Shown: positions 20,202 through 30,107 of the stretch, piece after piece | Layout: each line of letters starts with the position of its first letter | Numbering within the stretch: the first letter of the stretch is position 1 | Source of the DNA: Capronia americana | Lineage: Eukaryota > Ascomycota > Eurotiomycetes > Chaetothyriales > Herpotrichiellaceae | Direction of reading: 5' to 3' | Assembly: GCA_016110215.1 (NCBI GenBank) | Contig: JADWQD010000003.1 | Coordinates: forward strand, 1,302,001 to 1,366,000 | DNA length: 64,000 bases | The notes under the pieces: model-generated | What the model was told of the DNA's origin: nothing | What the model saw: the letters and a program-made list of their open reading frames with translations, nothing else | Database searches by the model: none | Made by a program: the position numbers and the translations under genes

Positions 20202-21234
20202 GTTCGTTGTAGGTGGGGTGTCTGAAAGTGGTGTTTTGTCTGTGGATTGGGGATATGGGATAAGAAAATTCACAGGGTGTGTCGTTCTTGCAACGAGGTT
20301 CAACAACGTTATATAACTGCACAGCCCGACTGGTGCAACCGATAGTGGTGGTGTCCAAGAATCAGGTTTTGGGCGCTTGTGTGACGTAGAAACGAGGACG
20401 AGGCTCACAAATGAAGTGATCGGCAGCCTTGCCCAAAGCAAGCCAAATGACGCCACATATCAACCACAAGATCTTGGTCTCGCTTACTTTGGAAGGAATT
20501 TGGACCCTTTGGACGTGTTTTAACTCATTTCCTCGTATCAGGGCACAGCCAGGCATCCTGGAATGACGGCATTGGCAATTTAGCACTTTTAGTGCTGCAC
20601 CGTCTTCAAGAATGGTAAGAGTGGACGCCGATCTGGTACGCCTGTGGCTGAGGTGCTCTTCCGAATAAGCCAATCAATTAGGCAATCAGACGGACTAGCA
20701 GGAGGATCTGGGGAACGAGCATTGGAATCGAGAGAGTGTCTCGATGGAGCTCTCCATTCAACACGGAACAAGGATGTTCCTAGGTACGGCAGCACGCCCC
20801 CGTACCAAGCTCCACAGAAGCATAATGCAACTGTCTACCTATGCTTGTGGCAGCCTTGTAGCGTTGATGTTGAGAGAGAGCAGTCGAGTCTCTCCAAGCT
20901 CGGAATAGGAGTACAGCGTGTGTGTAGTTCTCATTCCTTCCGTGCTGCTCGCTTCAGTCTTATTTTCCCTGGGCGCTCGACCACCATGACGTCAGTGCCG
21001 AAAGCCCTGGCAAACCCCGTTTCATGTTGTCACGTGACCATGACTTGAGACACGGAGTACGAGTACAGTCGCTGTTCTTCTGCCCCATCACAGGCGCTTC
21101 AACTAGCCAGCTATGATATAGCGTCGCCTGTCGTGGAATGGAACGCTCGTACTAACTCCGAAAGCATATCTTTGACTCCAGCGCTACCACAACTCTTGAT
21201 CTGTGAAGAATGTATATTAACGTTCGGGGTCTTT
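20202..21234. other. Intergenic, one palindromic E-box-like site
   Basis: 1033 bp between the 158-aa gene start and the ADA2 stop. No supported gene. It holds the TCACGTGA palindrome listed separately. Confidence 0.5.
21029..21038. promoter_or_regulatory. Palindromic GTCACGTGAC site
   Basis: A perfect 10-bp palindrome containing CACGTG, the core bound by fungal bHLH factors such as Cbf1/Ino2-4 types. It lies about 830 bp upstream of the 158-aa gene and 3' of ADA2. Function is inferred from motif only. Confidence 0.4.
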
Positions 21235-23206
21235 TCATGCTTTGGCAATCCAGCCCGAGTGTATCATAAAGTCAAATATACGATTGGCTTTATTGACATC
21301 AATCTAGGAAACTCGTTAGTAAAGTCACTGTCAGACGCTGCTATTCACTCACCCTGCAAACTCCTCGAGCCTCTTTTTTCTTCATATGACCGCCTTGTTT
21401 CATAGCCTCTTTCAGCAAGCCTTCTTTGAGTGCAAGATATGGTTTAGGTCGGATGTGGAGTGTGTTGCAGAGCTGGATCTCTTCTTCACTTAGTAATTGG
21501 AGATCCGGAGCATAAGTTTTGTCTTCTTCCATCTTCCATGGGGTTGTCCCAGTGAGAGGCTGGACGACATAGCGCATCTTAGGTTTAGGGCCTGCAGATA
21601 CATCGGGGCCATTTGCCTCTGCGAAAAGTTTGTCAAAGTCGTTCTGTACAACTGGTTGGGTGTCGGTGAACTGCGGTACTGTCTTTGGCTTCCGCTGGAA
21701 TCGAAGAGGTAGTTCGGGCGTCGTCAGCTTTGACGCCTCTGTGGGCAGATCAGGTTGCTGAATTTGGCTGCCCTTCTTGGGAATTTGAGGCATCCGATCA
21801 AATTGACCTTGAGGTTGATTGCGGAGCGCTCGAGCCTGCTTGTCAGCCTCGTACTTTTCACCGCCCCGCAAGTCGCTAATGCCCATCTGCTTCCATTCCT
21901 GTAGCTGTGAGATAGCAATGCGTAAGTTGTGCTCCAGGAGAAGATCTCGATTCAGGGCTTCGAAATCATCGTGGTTCATCATTCGGGCGAAAGGCTTGGC
22001 TTTGTGGAGCAAGTCCTTTTCTTCCTTGGTCCTCTTTTTGTCCAACAGCTGGTTCTTCTTGTATTCCAGCAAGTTGTGTTCGAATATTATTCGCTTCCGG
22101 TCAGTGCGGGCTTTTAATCTGGAGTTGTAGATGTCGAAGACTGTCATTTTGAGAGTGGTTTCTTCATCCATCTGTCCCGTTACCGGATCCAGGCCGTCGC
22201 CAGGCTCAAAGGTCATGTGCTGGACAGCTTCTTCAGCATCGTTGGCAAACTCAGTCTCGAACTCTAGACGGCCGGGCATAAAGCCTTGCACCTCGTGACA
22301 AGCAGGCACTGAGGCTGTAGGTTTCTGCTTCGGGGTCGCAGGAGGTGCCGCTTTCGCGGCTTCCTTGCGCTCTTCGATGCGCCGTTTCTTCCGAGCCTGG
22401 AATTCATCCTTGGGTATCCTTTGGAACAGTCGTGTGTCTGCAGGATCGGCCAATTCAGGCAGCGGGAACAATGGGCTGTTGATGTAAGTATTTATGTAAT
22501 GGTCGCGGACCTCGTCTTTCTCTCGGTATCCTCCAATATGTTCTGCCACGTCCGCCCACGAACCAAGGCCATACTTGTCTGATCCTTCGAGCAAGAGCAA
22601 TTCCTCGTCGGCGCCCCAGTCTTCGGTATAGATGGGAATCGAGTTCTGCTCGACTACATGGTACTCATGTGTCCGAGGATCGTGAGTTTTTGAATGCTCT
22701 CCGCGCGCAAAGCACGGCACGCATAAGTCGTACTCTCGGCAGGCAGGGTTCGCGCATGCGATGCGGACCGTCGACGTGATGTCTATAGAGCAGACATCAC
22801 AATGGTACTTGGTGCCGCCATCGCCCCCGCGAGAGGCCGCATTCTTCCTTATTACGCCCATGCTCCGTTCAATACGAGCATCTTCTTCAGCCTCGGAGTC
22901 TGTGGACAGGTATTGCGCGTATGCAGGAGGGATTGTCGCGTTGTCACAAGAGGAGTCAACTGGTGGGGCTGGATACCGCCGCGCCCTGGGTGACGGAGAG
23001 CGATCAGATTCGGAGTCGCTAACTTCGATGGTATAACAAACGCGCTTTCGTTTTCTAGCACTCCTGTCGGGTCTTGAAGATCTTGTGAGTCTCTCTGGTG
23101 TCTCCGGAGGGGATATCGGTGGTGCAGGCAGGGGTCGTTGAGTAGTTGTTGTATGACGGACGTTGAAATTGGGGAGAAACCCGCCACCACCTGCGGAAGG
23201 AGCCAT
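21235..23206 (-). CDS. ADA2: SAGA/ADA transcriptional adaptor ADA2
   Basis: Exon 1 is 23206-21353 and exon 2 is 21303-21235, giving 640 aa. The order of domains is that of Ada2: a ZZ zinc finger at about residues 134-180 (CDVCSIDITSTVRIAC, CVPCFARGEHSKTHD), a SANT domain at about 188-240 (WGADEELLLLEGSDKYGLGSW), the Ada2 segment DEFQARKKRRIEERK, a central helical region, and a C-terminal SWIRM domain at about 550-640. Ada2 binds Gcn5 and Ada3 and stimulates nucleosomal histone acetylation in the nucleus. The short second exon (IDVNKANRIFDFMIHSGWI) restores the conserved SWIRM end; the unspliced frame would stop early. The chosen ATG at 23206 is the first in the frame. A perfect CACGTG palindrome lies just upstream. 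Confidence 0.95.
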
Positions 23207-23227
23207 TCTTGTTTGAGGTGCAGCCTG

Positions 23228-23239
23228 AGTCACGTGACT
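23228..23239. promoter_or_regulatory. 12-bp palindrome AGTCACGTGACT upstream of ADA2
   Basis: A perfect 12-bp palindrome with a CACGTG core, 22 bp upstream of the ADA2 ATG on the minus strand. It matches the Cbf1-type RTCACRTG consensus. Position suggests a core promoter or 5' UTR element for ADA2, or for the region shared with the SCH9-like gene. Confidence 0.5.
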
Positions 23240-23836
23240 GTAACTGATTCCTCCAATGGCGGCCTTAGCACTCGATTGAATTCGCCGCCTGGACCCTTTG
23301 ATGAACTCAGCAGCCTGCGCCCCAAACCGGAAACTTGCGAGCTTGCACAGGCTCTCTGGAACTTTCAGCGCACCTGTGTCTTTTGGTGGGGTACTTTCGG
23401 CGGCAGGATCACCACCCGCACCTCGTGAATCTCCCCCGAAACACAGAGACAGTGAAGGTGTGTGTCACCTAAGCCACCAAAACACGAGTGTTTGTCACTT
23501 GAGATCTTTCTGCTATTCATCAGCAACTTGATTGTCTGCCTCACCCAGACACATTCACACTCGCCGCCCTCTTCAACGCTCCTTATACTCACTCTCGTCT
23601 TACCGTAGCCTTCAGTCACCTTCAGTTACCTTCGCAGCTGCAGCCCCTCCTTTCACCGTTCGCCGTCTCTGCGCTTCTTGATATTGTCGGTCAACAACAC
23701 CTCTCAGACTCGGCCTGCCACCACCCAACAACGCTTTATCTCTGATTACTAGGCTTTTTATCGGCCTCTTTCTTGACTGTTCCGACCTCCCTTTGTTCTC
23801 GGAAATCAAGAACGGACAGAAACACAACTGTGCAAG
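23240..23836. other. Divergent promoter and leader between ADA2 and the SCH9-like kinase
   Basis: About 600 bp. The 23540-23830 part is strongly C/T-rich on the plus strand, as is common upstream of fungal transcription starts. No gene is supported. Confidence 0.55.
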
Positions 23837-25922
23837 ATGTCGTGGAAATTGACCAAGAGTAGGTGGTGATTTGAAATAAACACTCGCTGCGAGGACCCGT
23901 CACTAATGAATGCGCAGAACTGAAGGAAACGCACCTCGCCCCTCTGATAAGTGGCTCGAGTCGATCTACGTCCACTTCGACGGTCAAGGTAGACGATTCA
24001 TCCCCTGCTCACGAATCGCCTGAGCTCTCTACAATCCACAGCAACACCAGTACATCTTCAGCAAATGGAATAGGTACGTCCCTCTAGGACTGACTCGAAG
24101 GTCTTTACTGTGGCGTCACCGACTAACTTGCGACAGCGGCCTCGGAGCAACTCACCTCTCCCCCTGTCCAGACCACCAAGCCGGGTATCCTGATAGTGAC
24201 GCTTCACGAAGGCAAAGCCTTTTCCTTGCCACAACAATACCAGTCAGTGTTCAACAACCACTATGGATCGGGTCAGACCGGTTCAGTCAGACCGAGTTCA
24301 TCCTACGCCGCAGGTTCTATGGCAGGATCGTTCGCCCCCAGCAATCGGCCAGTGTCAACTCACGCTGGGATAAATGCAGCACCGACCATACATGGAAGAT
24401 ACAGCAGCAAGTACTTGCCTTACGCTTTGCTCGACTTTGACAAGCTGCAAGTGTTTGTCGATGCAGTATCAGGCACGCCAGAGAATCCCTTGTGGGCTGG
24501 AGATAACACCTCCTTCAAATTTGACGTGTCAAGAGTATGCGAGCTCAGCGTCCAGCTGTATCTCCGGAACCCCGCTGCGAGGCCTGGCGTGGGTAGAAGT
24601 GAAGATATCTTCCTCGGCGGCGCCAGGGTCACTCCGAGATTCGAGGAGGCTCGGCAATTCGTTGCAGATCCGAAGAAGAGCAAAAAGGATAACGAGAAAG
24701 CCGAAGCGGCCTTCAATGCCCAGGAGAAGCAGGCAGGCCAACTTGGAGCTGAGTGGGTGGACATTCAGTTCGGCACCGGATCCATCAAGGTTGGCGTCAA
24801 CTATGTGGAAAACCGTCACGGCAGCCTTAAAATCGATGATTTCGAGCTGCTCAAAGTTGTCGGCAGAGGCAGCTTCGGTAAAGTCATGCAGGTCATGAAG
24901 AAAGACACAGGCCGCATATACGCCCTCAAGACCATTCGGAAGGCGCACATTATCTCTCGGTCTGAAGTGGCGCATACACTAGCGGAGAGATCGGTGCTGG
25001 CACAGATCAACAACCCTTTCATCACTCCCCTTAAATTTTCTTTCCAGTCACCAGACAAGCTTTACTTCGTCTTGGCTTTCGTCAATGGAGGAGAACTGTT
25101 CCACCACCTACAGAAAGAACAGCGTTTCGATATCAATCGATCCAGATTCTACACTGCAGAGTTGCTGTGTGCTTTGGAATGTCTGCATGGCTTCAAAGTC
25201 ATCTACCGAGATTTGAAACCGGAAAACATTCTATTGGATTATACAGGGCACATCGCCTTGTGCGACTTCGGATTGTGCAAGCTGGATATGAAGGACGAAG
25301 ATCGTACAAACACCTTCTGTGGTACTCCTGAGTACCTCGCGCCTGAACTTCTTCTTGGCCACGGCTACACGAAGACTGTCGACTGGTGGACCCTCGGTGT
25401 CCTCTTGTACGAAATGCTTACAGGCCTGCCACCCTTCTACGACGAGAATACCAATGAAATGTACCGCAAGATTCTGCAAGAACCTCTACACTTTCCCGGC
25501 CCAGAAATTGTTCCTGCTGCAGCCAAGGATCTGCTTCAGAAGCTGCTCGACCGCAACCCGGAGCGTCGTTTGGGAGCTGGTGGAGCGGCTGAGATTAAAG
25601 CTCATCACTTCTTTGCCGGCATTGACTGGAGGAAACTGTTGCAGAGAAAGTACGAGCCAAGCTTCAAACCCAATGTGGTGAGTGTCAATTATCCTGTCCC
25701 ATTAGACCTTGTTACTAACCTAGACAGGTTGATGCGCGAGATACAGCCAATTTCGACAAAGAATTCACATCCGAGGTGCCCAAAGATTCATACGTGGAGG
25801 GGCCAGTTCTGTCGCAGACCATGCAACAGCAGTTTGCGGGCTGGTCCTACAATCGGCCTGTGGCTGGATTGGGCGATGCCGGCGGCAGTGTCCGGGACCC
25901 ATCTTTTGGAAGCATTCAATAG
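23837..25922 (+). CDS. SCH9: AGC-family Ser/Thr kinase, SCH9/SckA type, with N-terminal C2-like region
   Basis: Exons 23837-23858, 23918-24073, 24137-25677 and 25728-25922 give 637 aa. The protein opens MSWKLTKKLKETHLAPL, the start I associate with Aspergillus SchA. A C2-like region (PGILIVTLHEGKAF to about residue 280) precedes the kinase domain from about residue 295: GRGSFGKV glycine loop, Lys324 (YALK), catalytic Asp418 (YRDLKPEN), Asp436 (CDFG), activation-loop Thr452 (NTFCGTPEY). The C-tail has an AGC extension and a hydrophobic motif FAGWSY with Ser613, the site that TORC1 phosphorylates in yeast Sch9. It couples nutrients to growth, ribosome production and stress resistance. All four key catalytic elements are present, so it should be active. 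Confidence 0.94.
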
Positions 25923-26802
25923 ACGAACAAAGGGCCTTGTCTCATGTGATGAGCAATGGAAAATGTTTGCGACCGGGACTTCAAACTTCGGCATCATCGG
26001 TCTGGCTTCTCAGGGAAGGGTACAGCAGGAACTTCGAACGGTGGATGGAAGCGTCCAAATCTTGGTCAATGGTAGGACATAGCTTGACGCCGGTTCTGCC
26101 GTGTCCCCTTGTCATTAAGCTGAGCTTGAATATGAACGACACTGCCTCGCAGTCATGACATCCTCTGCTGCTGTACAGGGGCTCTCAATTGCGATAAGAG
26201 ATTTCAAGCTGCCATCTCTTCGGAGGTTTCGGCTCAAAAAAGGCATCCACGGATGAGAAACCCACAGTGATAAAGTGCTTAGCCATATCTGAGCCCATGG
26301 TAGGAGGGTCAAGAACGTGGTGAGGATATCTTCAAGCAACAGGAGCAGTGGGTGTGTACAACCTACTACCTAACCGCCATTCTTCTGCCCCTACTTCATT
26401 CTACTATCTTCCAGACCAGATCTGCCGGACTCTTTTAGGAGTCCTGACTCACATTACTTCATGGCTGGCTGAGGTCCATCGGCTACAGCACCCGAGCCGT
26501 ACACTCTCCCCAGATGGGGGAACCGTAGGCGACACCTTGCACATCAGCGCCTATCATCTTATGCAGGGTCACCATACCGACTTCAGCTCTGAGCAGCTAA
26601 TGAAGATCGCTTGCAGAATCTCCAATCAGCGTGCGTTCTCTTGTCCAAGCGAAGCTTAGCCAAAGCCTCAAAAGCGTTGTCATCATGTACCATGCCATTC
26701 TTTTAAGAAGCAGGCGCCGCCTCGCCCACATTTCCACCACTTCGGTAAGTGTTCCCAAGTCTGCGAGAGCAAAACGGTTGCCTCAGTTAGCGTTCACATG
26801 CA
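25923..26802. other. Intergenic, no gene seen
   Basis: 880 bp after the SCH9-like stop. It contains the kinase 3' UTR and the promoter of the next gene. No frame with motifs. Confidence 0.5.
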
Positions 26803-28485
26803 ATGAAGATCCTCATTATACCCTATGATGGTGGCAACCAGTCCCAGGCGACCACTTCTGAGGACGGAGTGACACGAACTCAACATGCTGCACGTGAGTA
26901 TCACCGAAATGCAAAGCTGCGCAGAGCTAGGAACAAAGGCGAGCCCCCAGGGGCGGACCAGCCAAAACGGAGGCCAAAGAAGGGTGGCTCTACTGGGTCG
27001 ACGGAGACGGAATCTGCCGAGAAGCTCCAGGTCGAGCAGCCGCCATCTCTGTACACGCTCCTTGGTGTGAGCCGCGCCGATCCGTTCAAGACTGGCAGCA
27101 GTTCCGACGTCCCAATATACGTACATGAGATGTTAGATCATGCAATCTCGTATCAATGGTCGGAGTTTCGCCTCTCTGATGACGGAGCAGGTCTGAACGC
27201 GCCCAAAGCCGAGATCATGCAGTCTGTGATGAAGTCCCCTCAAGCATGGTATGCAGTGATATTTGCCGGTGCTACTCACGACGCATATCAACACGGTTCG
27301 TTTGGAGTTCCTAAGCAGAACGAGCAGCTCAGACTATATTACAAGACAAAGGCCATCGAAGCGCTGGTGGAGGACATTGGCCAGCATGGTGAAATGGTAT
27401 CCGAGGAGACTCTCCTGAGCATGATTGTTCTAGCTTCGCACGGAACCGGGGAGAAGCTCAAGGGTGCAGAGTCGGCCAAGCGGCGAGACCTGCGCCTGCC
27501 TTTTGTGCCTCATGTACATGGCGTGGAATACTACTCGGCCATGGACACCGGCTCGGAGCATCTGAACGCCGTCTACTCGCTGGTGGACAAACGGGGAGGC
27601 CTTCGATCGATTCGGCTGAGAAGCTTGGCCATTTGTATCCAATTGTATGTGCCCTTCGGGATGTCATCCAACTTTGCTGACGTGAATAGGTACGACATCT
27701 ATGCCTCATGGAAGAACCTACAGACCCCTCATTTCGACCTACTGGCGCCAACAAAATACTCCATTAGCCTAAGAACCCACAAGTCCGATGCCGTTGCCCG
27801 CGACTTGCTCAAAGAGCAGACCAGTGGCTTTCACGAATTATTCGGCACTTACACCTCCCTTGACCATCTCATCGAGATCGCCGAACATGCGAGTATCTTC
27901 TCGGCCGACTTCGACCAATTGATCCGTTGCCACAGCCTTCCGACAGAGCAACAGCGGCTGGGGACGCCCAATGTTGCGCTTGTGAAGTTCACTCGCTGGT
28001 GTGTGCTCCACGATATCTTGATGCTCCCTGCATCTGGGGCCAATCATGTCCTTGAGCCGCCGGAGCACACGATTTCCGAGATGTGTCGACTCATCTTGCT
28101 GGCATATGCCGTCTTCGCAATCGTACCCATGCTACCAGAAAACAAGATCCATGACCGGTTGGCCGACAAGATTGAACGCATTCTTCACGGCGCGGTGGAG
28201 CTGGCAATCCCCGCGAGACATCCAGAACTATTCCTGTGCGTCGTGGGCTGGGGTTTCATGTGTGCCCACAAAGCGTGCGGGCATCGCAAGCTGGGCAAGC
28301 TATTGCAGAGTTTCGTCGGGTTCTTGGAGTATCAGGATGTGGTGAAGCTGGAGTCGAACGAATGGCCCGCCGTCGCGGACGTTATGAAATCATTCCTGTG
28401 GTTGGACTCCTACTGTGAAGAGCCAGGCCAGAAGTTCTGGGCTTGTGCGTGTGGAATTGCGCAGAAATGCTTTACCAGAGACTAA
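26803..28485 (+). CDS. Fungal-specific transcription-factor-domain protein without zinc cluster (second 'tachykinin family' type)
   Basis: Read here as exons 26803-27644 and 27690-28485 (545 aa). The 45-nt intron has a GTATGT donor, GCTGAC branch sequence and TAG acceptor, and is itself in frame, so an unspliced 560-aa reading also exists. The N-terminus QHAAREYHRNAKLRRARNKG matches the short basic motif of these proteins, followed by a linker with Lys/Pro stretches and the helical Fungal_trans_2-like domain (YYKTKAIEALVEDI, LLSMIVLASHGTGEK, GLRSIRLRSLAICIQ, then YDIYASW). No Zn2Cys6 cluster is seen. It resembles in layout, not in close sequence, the 4642-6516 protein. Targets are unknown. 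It opens an accessory-looking block with two unknown genes. Confidence 0.72.
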   Translation: MKILIIPYDGGNQSQATTSEDGVTRTQHAAREYHRNAKLRRARNKGEPPGADQPKRRPKKGGSTGSTETESAEKLQVEQPPSLYTLLGVSRADPFKTGSSSDVPIYVHEMLDHAISYQWSEFRLSDDGAGLNAPKAEIMQSVMKSPQAWYAVIFAGATHDAYQHGSFGVPKQNEQLRLYYKTKAIEALVEDIGQHGEMVSEETLLSMIVLASHGTGEKLKGAESAKRRDLRLPFVPHVHGVEYYSAMDTGSEHLNAVYSLVDKRGGLRSIRLRSLAICIQLYVPFGMSSNFADVNRYDIYASWKNLQTPHFDLLAPTKYSISLRTHKSDAVARDLLKEQTSGFHELFGTYTSLDHLIEIAEHASIFSADFDQLIRCHSLPTEQQRLGTPNVALVKFTRWCVLHDILMLPASGANHVLEPPEHTISEMCRLILLAYAVFAIVPMLPENKIHDRLADKIERILHGAVELAIPARHPELFLCVVGWGFMCAHKACGHRKLGKLLQSFVGFLEYQDVVKLESNEWPAVADVMKSFLWLDSYCEEPGQKFWACACGIAQKCFTRD

Positions 28486-28779
28486 AGCTCAAAGCTGGTG
28501 CTCAAAGATTCCTTTCGCAATCACTGCCGGACCTGCCAGCCCACTCATTGTGTGATTTAACTAGTAGCTACTGCGTTGTTGACAAGGGAGGGAGATTATT
28601 GTGTAACATCGTGTATTGTATCTAACTAACTACTAATGTAAGACGGAATGAGATGAAGGAGAGTAATTGCAATGCCAAGCCGCTAAGGCCCAAGACCGCG
28701 AAAGAGACAGGAAAAGAGATTTCACGCTTGCCAACCGGGCTAGTCCCAGATAGGCGTAGCAGAGCTTTCGATCAGTTCT

Positions 28780-29427
28780 TCACTCCTTCTCCTCCTTGAT
28801 GACGTAGATTCGAATGAAGTCCCGAAACTGCGCTTCCAGGTTGTTTTTGTCGAGATAAAAGGCAATGCCGTATGGCAAGTACTCTACCTGAGCGACATCG
28901 TCTTGGAGCGCCAGCCAGCTTGAGATCAGGAAGCCTTCAATGGCCAATGCAGTACGCTGCTCTCCACTTAGTTCGCTCTCGTCGCTCTCTCCAGGGGGCC
29001 CGTACTCCCGCGCAAATTGCCTCTCGAGGATGTCCACCCATTTGAGGTAAAACGGATATAGCTGGGGATAGCGCTCTTTAAGAACCTCATAATCGACAAC
29101 AGGGTCATCGTCTGGTAGGTGGGCCGCATCGTACCACAAGTACGTGGTCTGCCAATCAGGGAGCACTCGATAATGATACTTCTCAGTCGGCTGGGTGGTC
29201 GAAGGCTGAGGAACAGAATTGGCTGCTGTGATCTCGAAAACTTCGGTGCCATCTGCCGTGAGTTCGGCTTTGATGCCGTACTTGGTTTCGAGAACCAGTG
29301 AGGTATCGGGAAATCGAGTTGAAAGTGGCTTCCCGGCGTAGTGCGACAAGTCGCCAGTCATGCAATGCGGGAGGACATGAAGTAATCTGGTCCACCCAGC
29401 AGGCCCTTCGGACGTTCCGGAAGCCAT
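28780..29427 (-). CDS. Unknown acidic protein (215 aa)
   Basis: A single frame from the ATG at 29427. I do not recognise the family. Visible features: a net acidic composition, many aromatic residues (YHYRVLPDWQTTYLWYDAAH), a helical middle (LKERYPQLYPFYLKWVDILERQFAREYG), an acidic loop with Glu/Ser, and a C-terminal segment LEAQFRDFIRIYVIKEEKE. No signal peptide or membrane segment. Codon use and length look like a real gene rather than a chance frame. It is divergent from the 30108 gene across about 680 bp that contains a 31-bp tandem repeat. An immunity- or partner-like role for that neighbour is only a guess. Confidence 0.6.
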   Translation of the reverse strand: MASGTSEGPAGWTRLLHVLPHCMTGDLSHYAGKPLSTRFPDTSLVLETKYGIKAELTADGTEVFEITAANSVPQPSTTQPTEKYHYRVLPDWQTTYLWYDAAHLPDDDPVVDYEVLKERYPQLYPFYLKWVDILERQFAREYGPPGESDESELSGEQRTALAIEGFLISSWLALQDDVAQVEYLPYGIAFYLDKNNLEAQFRDFIRIYVIKEEKE

Positions 29428-29644
29428 GTCGTTGTCCAGTGATGGTTCTGTATGGTTTGTAGGAGGGAATCTGAACTTTTGGATGTGTTGCCGAAGAACT
29501 GACTGTTTATATATAAGGGCAAGGAACCTTAGCGGAGTTGAAAAATCGATGTTCGATATAGGAACAAGTAGGAGCTGTGGAAGGAGAACTCGATCTCAGA
29601 GGGCGGGCTGGATTTAAATAGCCACCAACGGTCTTTGTCTGTCA

Positions 29645-29785
29645 GGAATTCTTTGACCGTCCGAAAACAGATACAGGAATTCTTTGACCGTCTGAAAACA
29701 GATACAGGAATACTTCGACCGTCCGAAAACAGGTACAGGAATTCTTCGACCGTCCGAAAACAGATACAGGAATTTTCGACAACTT
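29645..29785. repeat. 31-bp tandem repeat, about 4.5 copies
   Basis: Units begin with GGAAT at 29645, 29676, 29707, 29738 and 29769 (last partial), exactly 31 bp apart, each containing GACCGTCCGAAAACAG with one to three substitutions. 31 is not a multiple of three and the copies abut without spacers, so this is a minisatellite, not a protein repeat or CRISPR array. Confidence 0.95.
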
Positions 29786-29806
29786 CAGCCCCAGCCACGC
29801 GATCCC

Positions 29807-29950
29807 TGCTTTGTTCCTGGGCCCCAATGGCCGTTATGCATGAGAATATTGCAACTATCTGAAAAAGATAATGTCTTGTCGACAAGCCGGGACCTAATCA
29901 TGCTTTGTTCCTGGGCACTATACACGAGAATGTTTGACCCTTTGGAAACT
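29807..29950. repeat. Imperfect direct duplication, 94-bp offset
   Basis: TGCTTTGTTCCTGGGC occurs exactly at 29807-29822 and again at 29901-29916. A looser match follows each copy (ATGAGAATATT versus ACGAGAATGTT), suggesting an old, diverged duplication next to the 31-bp array. Confidence 0.7.
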
Positions 29951-30107
29951 GAGAGGGAAGTTTGCCAACTCCAGACCCAATGGTCAAACAAGAAAGCATA
30001 CAGGTATGTTCTGTTTTCAGCCTTACATTTTCCTCAATCACTAGACTACCAGCAATACACTCTCCTACGGAACTTTGAGAGAGGCTCGGCGGCAGCATTA
30101 ACACTCT

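Larger units (their letters stand above)
29428..30107. promoter_or_regulatory. Repeat-rich divergent intergenic region
   Basis: 680 bp between the divergent genes at 29427 and 30108. It contains a 31-bp tandem repeat and an imperfect duplication about 94 bp apart, both listed separately. Presumably it holds both promoters. No coding exon is supported. Confidence 0.5.

Noticed and set aside
29645..29785. 31-bp direct repeats as a CRISPR array
   Set aside because: Units abut with no spacers and the genome is fungal; this is a minisatellite.
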